A DNA stretch of 64,000 nucleotides from NCBI RefSeq assembly GCF_011440305.1, contig NZ_JAAOIW010000025.1:1-64000 (forward strand). The letters run 5' to 3'. Source of the stretch: Paenibacillus agricola (GTDB lineage Bacteria; Bacillota; Bacilli; Paenibacillales; NBRC-103111). Below are positions 34,841 through 43,974 of the stretch, piece after piece. A model generated the notes under the pieces. It worked only from the letters and a program-made list of their open reading frames with translations, made no database searches and was not told the DNA's origin. Made by a program: the position numbers and the translations under genes. The first letter of the stretch is position 1. Each line of letters starts with the position of its first letter.

Positions 34841-35959
34841 ATGTACAAAACTCGTACGTATTTTTTAATCATTATTACGTTGTTTGTTTCTTTCATTTCA
34901 TTTGATCAGAACGTACATGCGAATAGCATGAATAAAGCCATATTAGCTATAAGATCTTCCGATGATTCGGAAATGGAAACCCAGCTTATGATTATGAACA
35001 ATAAAACCATTGATGATATTGCTCAAACAGAAGTTCGCAAACCTGTTCAAGCTATTCCTGTTTCAGATACTTATTTAACCCTAATAAATAACAATGCAAA
35101 TTCAACCTTTATGGTGGATCGGAAAGGTAATTTGTTTGATGAAAAGACGGATGAAATGATTGAAATCAATGAACGAATTAAAACGGAACTTGTGAGGTAT
35201 ATCGAACATTTGCGCTTGAAACATTTTGGAAAAATGATTGAATGGGAAAAAGCTTCAGATCTGATACGAAGAAAGCTACATTTAAAGTCATCGATATGGA
35301 AACAGGGTTTGTGTTTAACGTGCAAAGAAGAGCCGGTAAGAATCACGCTGATGTACAGCCCTTAACAAAAGAAGATACAGCCGTTATGAAGCAAATTTAT
35401 AACGGAAAATGGAGTTGGAAGCGAAAGGCTATATTGGTGCAAACTGAAAATCAACTCCTTGGCCGCATCTATGCATGGTATGCCTCATGGTGGAGATGGC
35501 ATTCCGAATAATGGTTTCTCAGGACATTTCTGCATCCATTTTTTGGGGAGCTCCACTCATGTTTCAGGCAGCGTAGATCCTGAACATCAGTTAATGGTAC
35601 GAAAAGCTGCCGGAAAAATCGGTGAGTATTTGGATAACGCATCGCCATTTGATATTGTTGATACATTTTTACTTGCCTTAAACCATAAGGAATCGCAAAT
35701 CATCAAAATGAGCTTTACACATGCAAAACATAATCAGATTGAATATTTTCTTCAAGAGAAAGACCGAATCACAGGAATTAAAAAAAAATCGAATTATGAC
35801 AAAAAGGATACTTCTGGTTTATTGACTTTGGATATCCCGATTGAATCAAGCATTTATCGAAAAGGTCAGCATGAAGAACGAATCACCATTACATTTAAAA
35901 TGAAAAGAACATCGGTGAAGGAACCCTGGAAAATTGATTTCATTGAAATGATTTCATGA
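34841..35959 (+). pseudogene. Exported protein of unknown function, two frameshifts
   Basis: The ATG at 34841 follows GGAGG and begins a signal peptide (MYKTRTYFLIIITLFVSFIS). Three frames join in order: up to SDLI near 35265, then KKATFKVIDMETGFVFNVQR to NQLL near 35460, then AASMHGMPHGGDGIPNNGFS to the end at 35959. Changes of CC to C and G to GG would restore one roughly 370-residue protein. The middle segment (ATFKVIDMETG...HADVQPLTKEDTAVMKQIY) recurs in exported Bacillus proteins, possibly with wall-related roles. No catalytic motif was identified. Confidence 0.7.
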
Positions 35960-35971
35960 CAGAGGTGAAAC

Positions 35972-36215
35972 ATGAAAAAAAGATTTTCTTTTGCATTGTT
36001 GCTTTGACTGTTTTGTTGCCGAACATAAAATCAGCTGCAGAAAACGATCTATATTTCGTTCAAAATGTCGCTATTGTGATTGATGATTTTGGAAGTGACA
36101 TGGAGGGCATAGAAGAAATGATGATTTTGCTCTTTCAGATTACAGTTGCCGTTATGCCCTTATTACCATCAATGAAGAGGGATGCGGATGGGCTCACCAT
36201 ATGGGGCATGATGTG
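35972..36215 (+). pseudogene. Divergent polysaccharide deacetylase (YibQ type), truncated
   Basis: After a hydrophobic signal (IFFCIVALTVLLPNIKSAAE), VAIVIDDFGSDMEGIEEMM and VAVMPLLPSM match the start of the YibQ/DUF610 divergent deacetylase family. The true ATG at 35972 is one A short of being in frame (seven A; eight needed). The body is cut at about 36210 by an IS3 fragment. Confidence 0.65.
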
Positions 36216-36720
36216 ATTGTCCAACGCCTATTAGGCCTTGCTCATCCCTATTTTAGCTATCCTCGAATGATGACGGCCGTGGCACACGCTTTTATTACCT
36301 GTCAGCGATCCAGGATCTGTTTAATAACGAGATTGTGGCTTGACAATTATCCGAACGTAACAATATTCAACTTGTGCTGGATACGATTGATCAGTGGACA
36401 AGAAAAAGAGACGTCTCTGAAGCCGTGCTCCATTCGGATCAAGGCTTCCAATACACGTCTCAGGTATACAACAAACGATTGGAAGCATTCAGCGTCAAAG
36501 GCAGCCACTTTCGCAAAGCAACCTGCCTGGAAAGCGCCACCTGTATCGAATCCTTCTTTTCGCATCTCGTAAGTCAGAATCCGAAATTCATCAAGCAATT
36601 AAGGAATACATCTACATTTACAATTACCAGCGGTTTCAAGCAAAACTCAAACAGCGCGGCCCGATTGAGTATCGGCACGCTTCTGGCTGCTTGGTTTTTT
36701 TCTTTTGTCTACTTGACAGG
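36205..36720 (+). pseudogene. IS3-family transposase remnant
   Basis: Shifting frames give QRLLGLAHPYFSYPRMMTA, then VLHSDQGFQYTSQVYNKRLE, then ESFFSHLVSQNPKF and an AKLKQRGPIEYRH-like tail. These are the OrfB regions around the second Asp and the Glu. Multiple frame changes; no ends seen. It truncates the YibQ-like gene. Confidence 0.72.
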
Positions 36721-36750
36721 GGTATGACCATTCCTGTGGTTTTTTTGTAA

Positions 36751-37470
36751 TTACTCCTTATCAATTGGATTTTTTATTTTGTCAGTGTATAAATCAAAAT
36801 ACAATTTACTATCCGTACCCTTTACCGCATAGCAAACCTCTGACAAAGTTAACTTTCTTTTTTTCAATTCGTTATGTATCCAACTATCGCTTATTTGATT
36901 TTGTTCTAAATTTCCTTTCACCACTACCCCGTCCATAATAAGTTCTACTGGAAATGTCGTTTTCGATTGAATTTGTCCGGTAAATTTAGGTATGTCCTTA
37001 ATAAGAACCTGTCTGAATTCAGGTTTTTTTAATACGGATACTCTTCCGTTTAATTCTAGAACAGCAAATTCGACTTCCTGAATATCAAATATGTCTTTCT
37101 CCCTTAATTCTTGAATTAACGTATCTAATGTTAGGCGCTGCTTCTTTAAATTGTTTTCAAGAATTTTTCCGTTTTCAATGAGTACCGTTGGTTTACCTGA
37201 TAACCATTTCCGTGATTTCCTGCTCTTTAACGATATTATTGTTACCAGATATGCAATTCCGCTGAATAGCAATAAGGAGACTACAATGCTCCAATGATTT
37301 AACTTTGTGTTAAAAGCCAAATTTCCTGTGATCGCTCCTAACGTAATTGCAGCAACAAAATCATGATAAGTCATTTGAAAAATGGTCTGTTTGCCTAACA
37401 TCCTGGTAATGATCATAATTAGGATAAATGCTGCTAATGTTCTCAATAAAACTTCAAATAACCCGTTCAT
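36751..37470 (-). CDS. DUF421 (YetF-type) membrane protein
   Basis: A 239-residue protein, intact. Three helices at the N-terminus (MNGLFEVLLRTLAAFILIMI, then TRMLGKQTIFQMTYHDF) precede the cytosolic domains (GKPTVLIENGKILENNLKKQ and VEFAVLELNGRVSVLKKPEF). The start overlaps the stop of the DUF2238 gene by 17 bases, so the two are coupled. It is the third DUF421 gene in the window and the second that is intact. Confidence 0.88.
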   Translation of the reverse strand: MNGLFEVLLRTLAAFILIMIITRMLGKQTIFQMTYHDFVAAITLGAITGNLAFNTKLNHWSIVVSLLLFSGIAYLVTIISLKSRKSRKWLSGKPTVLIENGKILENNLKKQRLTLDTLIQELREKDIFDIQEVEFAVLELNGRVSVLKKPEFRQVLIKDIPKFTGQIQSKTTFPVELIMDGVVVKGNLEQNQISDSWIHNELKKRKLTLSEVCYAVKGTDSKLYFDLYTDKIKNPIDKE

Positions 37471-38143
37471 GAGTGACCACCCTGCTCTTTTTTCTCCAAG
37501 CAATCCATGCAAGTATGCCCATTGAAATCATTCCTCCAATTAGAGCAAGTCCCATATCTTTCTGAGTGTCAAATACGTCTCCTTGCAGTCCAACATATTT
37601 CTCGCCAGCAGCCTGCCCCCCTGCCAGAATAGCGGCTAACATTTCAATGATTTCAAATGTTGAGCTAAAGCTGAGAGCGATCGCCACAGGAATAGTGTAA
37701 GACCAGAAACGATGCTGCACTGCTACCCGAATTAATATCTCCCGGAAAACATAAGTCCAAAAAAGTCCGAACGTAAAGTGAACGATACAATCATAGAAGC
37801 TTCTTTGAGTGTGAAACGAGGACTTCAACCACATGTCAAATGGAGTTTTTTCGTATGAATAATGTCCTGCATAAGTATGAAGGCAAAGAAAGATAAATAT
37901 CAATAAGTATAAGTATGACAAATTGGAAAAAGCGAATTTTTTATAAGATAAAGCAAGGGCTATAATAGTCCCAACAGGAAGTAAATTTTCTATAAGCCAT
38001 TGCATGCGGTCAATCGGTGAAATAGCCAAAATACCCCAAAATATAGCAAATGTAACGATAAGCAAATGCAACAATTTATTTTGTGAAAACGGAATGTTGT
38101 GATTCATTAGCAAATTCGTTCTGTCTTGCGTAGCTCGAATCAT
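37454..38143 (-). CDS. DUF2238 (YjdF-type) membrane protein
   Basis: A 229-residue integral membrane protein with about six helices. YjdF/DUF2238 signatures: THAYAGHYSY-like HTYAGHYSYEKTPFD, HFTFGLFWTYVFREILIR, and STFEIIEMLAA with GDVFDTQKDMGLALIGG. AAGGAG precedes the ATG by about 12 bases. Function unknown. First gene of a two-gene operon with DUF421. Confidence 0.8.
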   Translation of the reverse strand: MIRATQDRTNLLMNHNIPFSQNKLLHLLIVTFAIFWGILAISPIDRMQWLIENLLPVGTIIALALSYKKFAFSNLSYLYLLIFIFLCLHTYAGHYSYEKTPFDMWLKSSFHTQRSFYDCIVHFTFGLFWTYVFREILIRVAVQHRFWSYTIPVAIALSFSSTFEIIEMLAAILAGGQAAGEKYVGLQGDVFDTQKDMGLALIGGMISMGILAWIAWRKKSRVVTHERVI

Positions 38144-38368
38144 ATAAAAATCTTACTCCTTTTCGCATATTAGTTGTAATTGTTTTAGATTCGTAGTTAG
38201 TATGTGTAAAATACTTCCTTTAATACCTTGTCCAAGTTGATTTCGTTTATTAACGTAACATGGATTGACAATTGAATATACAGTTAAGCTGCCGTAAAAA
38301 TAAATCCCCACCCGCATTTCGGACATACTATTGCATGAACAGATTACCGCAACCACAACAAAGTAAAA

Positions 38369-38545
38369 GATCCGGAAGAACAAGAAAAACGTATTAAGTA
38401 CCTTGATCTCGTTGCTAATGCAGTTATTTTACAGAATGTAGTTGATATGACAGGAATACTTAGAAATTTAGCAAGTGAAGGAACAGAGTTTACCTTGTGT
38501 ACTATGAATAGTATGGAATTTGCTAGTATAGATAATGTCAGCTAA
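38369..38545 (+). pseudogene. Tn3-family transposase C-terminal remnant
   Basis: DPEEQEKRIKYLDLVANAVI then LQNVVDMTGILRNLASEGTE matches the end of Tn3 TnpA (YNDLVANAVIFHNVVDMT). The end has changed (ASIDNVS then TAA). It sits exactly where expected, beside the right-facing terminal repeat at 38536-38564. Confidence 0.75.
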
Positions 38546-38564
38546 CGCTGGTACTTACTACCCC
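38536..38564 (-). repeat. Tn3-family terminal repeat, right-end orientation
   Basis: Reverse strand: GGGGTAGTAAGTACCAGCGT then TAGCTGACATTATC. It is the counterpart of 29670-29698 with a short internal insert. It supplies the stop codon of the DedA-PAP2 gene, so that gene's extreme C-terminus was cut by the insertion. Confidence 0.7.
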
Positions 38565-39816
38565 TTGTTGCTTGTTCCTCTATACTCTAGGACAAGTCTT
38601 AATCCCATTAGACAAATCACAAGCCACGCTCCTCCTGCTGCAAATCCAGCTAAAACGTCACTTGGATAATGAACACCAAGATAAATGCGGCTGATACCGA
38701 TCATCAAAATCAGGGCAATTGAGATTAAAGTAATGATCACTTTTGGTAAACTGGAAACTAAAAACATATAAAATAACATCCCCAGCATTCCATAGAAAAT
38801 AAAAGAAACCATGGAGTGTCCGCTTGGGAAACTATACCCGGTTTCTTCAATTAATCGATGTAGTGTGGGTCTCTGGCGATGGAACACCCATTTAAGCAAT
38901 TGGTTGAAAAGCGCCCCTCCACTTATGGCAATGACCAAAAATAATGCTTCCCATCGTTTCTTTTGCCAAATCATCAACGCAACCGAAATGATTAGAAACA
39001 GAATCAGTGCGGTTGTGGATCCGAGAACGGTAAAAATCTTCATGATGGTTGTAAGCTGTGGGTAAATAAGCCCCTGTACCCAATTGATAATATTTTGATC
39101 AAATTTGTTTAATTCGTGTTCGATTAATTCGTCTGCAAACCGGTCGAATATGAAAACGAAAAAGAATAGTATCAAAGCGGATTTAAGCAAATATCTTTTT
39201 GTAGGCAAACCCATTCGGTGCCATTTCATTTGCGTGCGCCTAAATTTAAAATAAGAAACAGCCCCTAATATCAATAGAATAACAGCAGCAAAGACATAAA
39301 ATCCGTATCGATGGATATACTCTTCGACTATAAACCACCGTTCCCCCAATTCATGCCCCAGGCTTATGAACGTAATACTCCACAAAAATGCTCCGCTGTA
39401 GGCAAATATCATAAATTTCCGAAGGTCCATGTGCGATATTCCCGCTAAGTAGGCAGTGATATGTCGAACTCCCGGAATAAAATAACCTACGATGAGCATA
39501 ACGTTTCCGTATTTTTTAAAAAGATTTTGTGTGTATTCAATTCTCCCTTGGGTGATATGTATTTTGGGTCCGAATTTTTTTAGGAATGGTAATCCCAATT
39601 TTAAACCGATGGCATAACTGATTGAAATTCCTGTAACTGCGCCTAAAAAGGCACTAACCAAAGCAAGCAGATACATCATTTTTCCCTGAAACACATTGTA
39701 TCCTACGTAGGTTAATAGCACTTCGTCCGGCACAGGCAATCCCACAATACCAAGAGCTAAAGCAGAAAAATACCTATATAACCATAACGGGTAATAAGCC
39801 AACCTAGATGAGCCAT
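38558..39816 (-). CDS. DedA-PAP2 fusion membrane protein (possible frameshift)
   Basis: N-terminal DedA/SNARE-assoc domain (ALALGIVGLPVPDEVLLTYV, then GYFIPGVRHITAYLAG) and C-terminal PAP2 phosphatase domain (KWVFHRQRPTLH, PSGHSMVS, SRIYLGVHYPSDVLAG). The natural ATG at 39816 (MAHLGWLITRYGYIGIF, after GAGGG) is one T short of the main frame at a TTTTT run near 39765. As written, translation could start only at the TTG at 39802. The last codons are Tn3 end sequence. It probably acts in undecaprenyl or lipid phosphate turnover. Confidence 0.82.
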
Positions 39817-39953
39817 CAATATCCCTCTACTTTCAATAATAAACTTTTGTATAAAATTAACATTCCCTAATTAAAAATGAAACATACGTTGCATTTTTAT
39901 ATTACGAATGGTAATCTGAAATCATCAAATAGAACAAGGGGGGCTAGCATTCT

Positions 39954-40517
39954 TTGAATAAGGACTATTCATGGATTGTTTTCTCTTATAAAGCACCTAA
40001 TGAACCATCCACCATTCGAGTGCGAGTTTGGCGCACATTGAAAGCGCTTGGGGTCGTTTATATTCAGCAGTCCGTTTGTGTTGCCCCAGATACTGTGGAA
40101 GTAAAAAAGAAAATACAATCCATAAAAAAACTCATTGAATCAAATGAAGGCGAATCGCTGTTTCTTGAGATAAATAAATTTACGGCAGAAACAGAAGAAC
40201 AGCTTTTTGAGCTTTTTAATAAGCAGCGAATAGCGGAGTATGAAGAATTATTGGAAGGCTGTAAAAACTTTTTAAATGAAATAGAGACAGAAACAAGGAA
40301 AGGAAAGTTTACCTACCATGAAGTTGAAGAGAATGAAGCGGAGTTTGGCAAACTGAAAAGATGGCATAAAAAAATCATGAAAAGAGATTTTTTCTCTTGT
40401 CCAAATTCAGTACATGCAAAACAAATGTTAGATGAATGCGAACAAAAATTTGGCGAATTTATAGAAAGTGTTTATGCTTCGGAAGGTAATGTTGAAGGGG
40501 AAATTACAAAAGATTAA
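39954..40517 (+). CDS. ChrB-like N-terminal domain protein
   Basis: A 187-residue protein; the TTG start follows AAGGGGGG. WIVFSYKAPNEPSTIRVRVW, then LKALGVVYIQQSVCVAP, is the ChrB N-terminal (PaaX-like winged) pattern of chromate-resistance regulators. The C-terminal half is a charged helical bundle. No chrA transporter is adjacent; a DUF1232 gene and a MATE pump follow on the same strand, so a stress-response operon is possible. Confidence 0.7.
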   Translation: MNKDYSWIVFSYKAPNEPSTIRVRVWRTLKALGVVYIQQSVCVAPDTVEVKKKIQSIKKLIESNEGESLFLEINKFTAETEEQLFELFNKQRIAEYEELLEGCKNFLNEIETETRKGKFTYHEVEENEAEFGKLKRWHKKIMKRDFFSCPNSVHAKQMLDECEQKFGEFIESVYASEGNVEGEITKD

Positions 40518-40539
40518 TTCGAAAGTATCGGAGGTAATT

Positions 40540-40938
40540 ATGGGAGAAGCGAAGGCGCTGGAAAGAGCGAAGAATAAGGTATGGGAGATAAAACGGAACA
40601 TTTTTGTATTATATCTTGCTTATAAAGACCCGAGAGTACCGTGGTATGCGAAGCTATTTACGATTTTGGTTGTTGCGTACGCTTTTAGCCCTATAGATTT
40701 AATTCCTGATTTTATTCCTGTCTTAGGATATCTTGATGATTTAATTATCGTTCCCCTTGGAATAACGATTGCGCTTAAAATGATTCCTGCATCAGTTATT
40801 GAAGATTGCAGGATAAAAGCGGAGGAACTTCGTAAGAACGGAAAGCCGAAAAATTGGGTAACAGGTACATTATTCATTATTATTTGGATTTTATTAGCGA
40901 TTTGGATTGGGAACGTCTGCTATAAATTTTTCACATAA
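40540..40938 (+). CDS. DUF1232 (YkvA-like) membrane protein
   Basis: A 132-residue protein starting MGEAKALERAKNKVWEIKRN after GGAGG. The DUF1232 signature AYAFSPIDLIPDFIPVLGYL-DD is complete. A C-terminal hydrophobic helix (LFIIIWILLAIWIGNVCY) anchors it. Function of the family is unclear. It lies 22 bases after the ChrB-like gene and 26 before the MATE gene, so the three form one transcript. Confidence 0.85.
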   Translation: MGEAKALERAKNKVWEIKRNIFVLYLAYKDPRVPWYAKLFTILVVAYAFSPIDLIPDFIPVLGYLDDLIIVPLGITIALKMIPASVIEDCRIKAEELRKNGKPKNWVTGTLFIIIWILLAIWIGNVCYKFFT

Positions 40939-40964
40939 GGTTTGTTTGTCCAAAAGAGATAAAT

Positions 40965-42293
40965 ATGTTCCCTATTCCTGCAAAGCGCGTCTTTGCCATT
41001 GCATTACCAGCGATTGGTGAAGCTTATTTACAAAGCCTTCTGGGCGTGGTTGACTCATTTTTTGTAGCGAGGCTCGGACTACTTGCCATAAATGCCGTTG
41101 GAGTGACCAATATTTATAGCTTGACGTTTATTGGTGTCTTCACTGCTGTTTCAACCGCAATATCGGTTTATTTATCCCGAGCCATTGGCGCTAAAAATAT
41201 GGTACAAGGACGTTCTGCTGTTTGGCATGGTTTCGTGGTTGCTTTTGTTATAGGTTGTTTGTTCTCAATGGGGTCAGTTATTTTTGCTGTACCCCTTTTG
41301 CACGTAATGGGGGCCTATGGAGAACTACAAAAAACAGCTTTACCTTATTTTCGTATTGTGTTGGGTATTTCCCCGCTGATAGCATTATTCACTGCTCAAT
41401 CGGCAGCATTTCGCGCCACAGGAGATACAAGAACGCCCCTTAAAGTTGGACTAGAGATGAATGTGATTCACGTTATTTTTGACTACGTGTTGATTTTTGG
41501 AGTTGGATTTATCCCTGGCTTTGGCTTAGCAGGTGCAGCGTGGGCAATGGTGCTTGCACGTTTGTATGCGTCTTTACGTTTGTGGTGGAAGTCAAGGAAC
41601 GTTGAAGCAATCTCGTTACTTAAAGAAGACTTTAGAATACGGGCATCATTCTTGTTGAACATGATGAAATTCGCTATTCCTGTATCCGTGGAACGATTAT
41701 CAATGAGACTTGGACAAGTTGTATACTTTGGTCTAATTGTAAGAATGGGTGTTGATGTATATGCCGCACATAATATTGCAGGCACATTGACTGTATTCGC
41801 TTCAACCATTGGTTCAGGTTTTGCTATTGCAGCCAGCGTAACTATAGGACAGGCAATCGGAAGTAAGAATGATTCTGATGTACAATCCTACAGACGATGG
41901 AGCTATATCCAATCTGCTGTTTCCATGACGTTGATAACTGCCCTGATTTGTATCTTCTCACCTTGGATTGGTTCATTGTTTACGGATAACAGTTATGTGA
42001 TTCACTTGTTGCTTATTGTCCTTGCTATTGACACGCTATCACAACCGTTTTTAGCATCAGCTTTAGTGGACACTTCAGCCATCCAAGCAGGAGGAAACAG
42101 CAAATATCCTATGATTGTGACAACTATAGGTATCTGGGGAGTTCGTACACTTGGCGTTTATATCTTTGCTTGGAAATTGGGCTTAGGTCTTCCCGCTGTT
42201 TGGGCAAGTATCGCCGCTGATAACGCACTGAGGGCGGTTTTGTTTATGAGATATCGGAAGAGACAAAAATTAATTCATATGCTCCCTAAATGA
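40965..42293 (+). CDS. MATE-family multidrug efflux transporter
   Basis: A 442-residue membrane protein with about twelve helices in two MatE repeats (MFPIPAKRVFAIALPAIGEA, then VVDSFFVARLGLLAINAVGV; second repeat FAIPVSVERLSMRLGQVVYF). Full length and intact. It exports cationic drugs or metabolites using an ion gradient. It is last in the ChrB-DUF1232-MATE run and followed by a terminator and a Tn3-type end. Confidence 0.9.
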   Translation: MFPIPAKRVFAIALPAIGEAYLQSLLGVVDSFFVARLGLLAINAVGVTNIYSLTFIGVFTAVSTAISVYLSRAIGAKNMVQGRSAVWHGFVVAFVIGCLFSMGSVIFAVPLLHVMGAYGELQKTALPYFRIVLGISPLIALFTAQSAAFRATGDTRTPLKVGLEMNVIHVIFDYVLIFGVGFIPGFGLAGAAWAMVLARLYASLRLWWKSRNVEAISLLKEDFRIRASFLLNMMKFAIPVSVERLSMRLGQVVYFGLIVRMGVDVYAAHNIAGTLTVFASTIGSGFAIAASVTIGQAIGSKNDSDVQSYRRWSYIQSAVSMTLITALICIFSPWIGSLFTDNSYVIHLLLIVLAIDTLSQPFLASALVDTSAIQAGGNSKYPMIVTTIGIWGVRTLGVYIFAWKLGLGLPAVWASIAADNALRAVLFMRYRKRQKLIHMLPK

Positions 42294-42318
42294 TCTAACG
42301 GGTAGATACTTTAAATTG

Positions 42319-42343
42319 AAAGCCACTTGGCAAGTGGCTTTTT
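42319..42343 (+). terminator. Terminator after MATE gene
   Basis: AAAGCCACTTG pairs with CAAGTGGCTTT around one base, followed by TTTC. Compact and strong. Confidence 0.8.
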
Positions 42344-42347
42344 CATC

Positions 42348-42376
42348 GATAACTGTCATGACGCTGGTATTACCTC
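42348..42376 (-). repeat. Tn3-type terminal repeat, right-end orientation (variant)
   Basis: Reverse strand: GAGGTAATACCAGCGTCATG then ACAGTTATC. It shares TAATACCAGCGTC with the end at 47038 but starts GAGG rather than GGGG, so it is probably an inactive older end. Confidence 0.55.
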
Positions 42377-42393
42377 AAGTGCCAACTTACAAT

Positions 42394-42834
42394 CTATACC
42401 TGTCCAAGAGACACACATTTTATTTCTCTCACTTGTTCCAATCGTAAATCATTGGTTATAAATAATTCAGCTTCAGCAGCGATCGCACTAGCTACAATTA
42501 ATGCATCTGGAGTTTTTAAGCCATATATCCCACGTAAATATGCAGCACGTTCCGCTATGGAATTATCAATAGGTATAATACTTAGGTTCGGAAAATGAGT
42601 AAAAAGAAGTTTATATTGCTTTTCCAGATTCAAGTTACCCTCTCGAATGGGTTTGACCAAAATTTCTGTTAGGGAAACCGCAGAGGCTACTGCCGAAATC
42701 ACTCCATTTTCCACTTCTTCTAAAATCGCTTTGGCTTTCTCACCAAATTCGAGATGCTGCTCAAAAACATAAATGAACATGTTGGTGTCTAACGCTATTT
42801 TTTTAATACCTGTATAAAAGTTGGATGTTACCAT
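42394..42834 (-). CDS. PIN-domain toxin (VapC type)
   Basis: A 146-residue PIN nuclease. Acidic residues: IALDTNMFIYVFE (first Asp), SLTEILVKP (Glu), KTPDALIVASAI (Asp) and FITNDLRLEQV (Asp). These form the Mg site of VapC RNases. The start overlaps the antitoxin gene by 7 bases. As cargo beside tnpI/tnpA it probably stabilises the transposon. Confidence 0.87.
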   Translation of the reverse strand: MVTSNFYTGIKKIALDTNMFIYVFEQHLEFGEKAKAILEEVENGVISAVASAVSLTEILVKPIREGNLNLEKQYKLLFTHFPNLSIIPIDNSIAERAAYLRGIYGLKTPDALIVASAIAAEAELFITNDLRLEQVREIKCVSLGQV

Positions 42835-43079
42835 TCGTCACGCTCCTTGCGAATGTAATCATCCGTCGATTCTTGCTCCCATATATTTTTACCAAGTCCC
42901 CATAATTTGTCTGAGAAAGATTTTGGTTTGGGCATAACAATAATTTCTTGTCGCAACTCATCGTACTGCCATAGTAATGAATCGCCAATATTTAGCTTTG
43001 CCCTTGTTCTGATTTCTTCTGGTATTGTTATCTGATACCTTGTGCGTATTTCACTTTCAGATTTAATGACATGTTCCAT
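42828..43079 (-). CDS. AbrB/MazE-like antitoxin
   Basis: An 83-residue protein with a SpoVT/AbrB swapped-hairpin domain (RTRYQITIPEEIRTRAKLNI, then GDSLLWQY) and an acidic toxin-binding tail (WEQESTDDYIRKERDEW). It precedes and overlaps the PIN toxin, the standard antitoxin-toxin order. It probably autoregulates the pair from the 43080-43180 region. Confidence 0.85.
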   Translation of the reverse strand: MEHVIKSESEIRTRYQITIPEEIRTRAKLNIGDSLLWQYDELRQEIIVMPKPKSFSDKLWGLGKNIWEQESTDDYIRKERDEW

Positions 43080-43181
43080 TTAAATCATCTCCTATTTATT
43101 CTCTTGTTTAAATAAATATATCATACGCAATTAAAATTTGTCTAACAAAAGTGATTTTTATCGCAACCCAAAATAAGGAAA

Positions 43182-43312
43182 CCCCAATCACACACAATAG
43201 CATTGTGTGTGATTGGGGAAATGGCGTAAACCCGTGCCAGTATTGGGTTTTTGAGTATTTCTTTATTCTAAAAAAAGTGTGCCGTTGTTTCAATCACACA
43301 TAATGTATGATA
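43182..43312. repeat. Palindrome and direct repeat upstream of tnpI (candidate irs)
   Basis: CCCCAATCACACACAAT (43182-43198) and its exact complement (43202-43218) face each other across AGC. A further partial copy, CAATCACACA (43291-43300), lies just before the recombinase gene. Tn4430 has an internal recombination site of this design, with an inverted core pair and accessory direct repeats bound by TnpI. It probably resolves cointegrates. Confidence 0.65.
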
Positions 43313-43351
43313 ATATATATTTATGTATTTTATAGAAAGGGTGAAAGCTTT

Positions 43352-43930
43352 ATGGAATTTGTACAACCGATTCGAGACAAAAAACAGATCGATGCAATGA
43401 AAAAGATTTTGAAAGCGACAAGTGTTCGTGACTTTTGTTTGTTTACGTTAGGAATTAATTGTGGACTTCGGATTAGTGATCTACTTAACTTACTTGTACG
43501 TGATGTGATTGACGAGAAAGGGAAGGTTTTGGATCGTATTTCTATCCGCGAACAAAAAACGGGTAAAACAAAAGATTTTCCAATTAGCGAAATCGCTGCA
43601 AAAGCTATCAAGGAGTATTTGGTAGAGCGAGGAAGTTACAATCAACACGAACCATTATTTCTGTCTCGTAAAGCAACGAACGGACTGGCATCGCTTCAAA
43701 GATGGCAAGCGTATACTGTCATCAATGCAGCAGCGCGAGCAATTGGGATCAAAGACAAGATTGGGACTCATACACTCCGGAAGACTTTTGGATATCATGC
43801 GTTTCAACAAAGTGTGGATATTACGATCATTCAAAAGTTGTTAAATCATTCGTCGCCTCGAGTTACGTTAGCTTATATCGGTATAACTCAAGATGAACTT
43901 GATAATGTCGTGCTTAACTTGAATTTATAA
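43352..43930 (+). CDS. tnpI: Tyrosine recombinase (TnpI-like resolvase)
   Basis: A 192-residue catalytic-domain recombinase; the start MEFVQPIRDKKQ follows AAGGGTG. The active-site set is visible: Arg in GLRISDLLNLLVRDV, Lys in IREQKTGKTKDFP, HTLRKTFGYH (His-x-x-Arg), LLNHSSPRVTLAYIG (His and Tyr). It lacks a separate N-terminal core-binding domain. Position between a palindromic site and tnpA fits the cointegrate resolvase of Tn4430-type transposons. Confidence 0.88.
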   Translation: MEFVQPIRDKKQIDAMKKILKATSVRDFCLFTLGINCGLRISDLLNLLVRDVIDEKGKVLDRISIREQKTGKTKDFPISEIAAKAIKEYLVERGSYNQHEPLFLSRKATNGLASLQRWQAYTVINAAARAIGIKDKIGTHTLRKTFGYHAFQQSVDITIIQKLLNHSSPRVTLAYIGITQDELDNVVLNLNL

Positions 43931-43974
43931 AGTATTTTAATCATTGTCAGATCCAACCATTGGAGGGGATACTT

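Noticed and set aside
38153-38383. 76-codon minus-strand frame
   Set aside because: It partly overlaps, in antisense, the Tn3 transposase remnant; no ribosome site and no known similarity.
43182-43218. Palindrome as a terminator or CRISPR repeat
   Set aside because: No T run and no repeated spacer array; position before tnpI fits a recombination site better.
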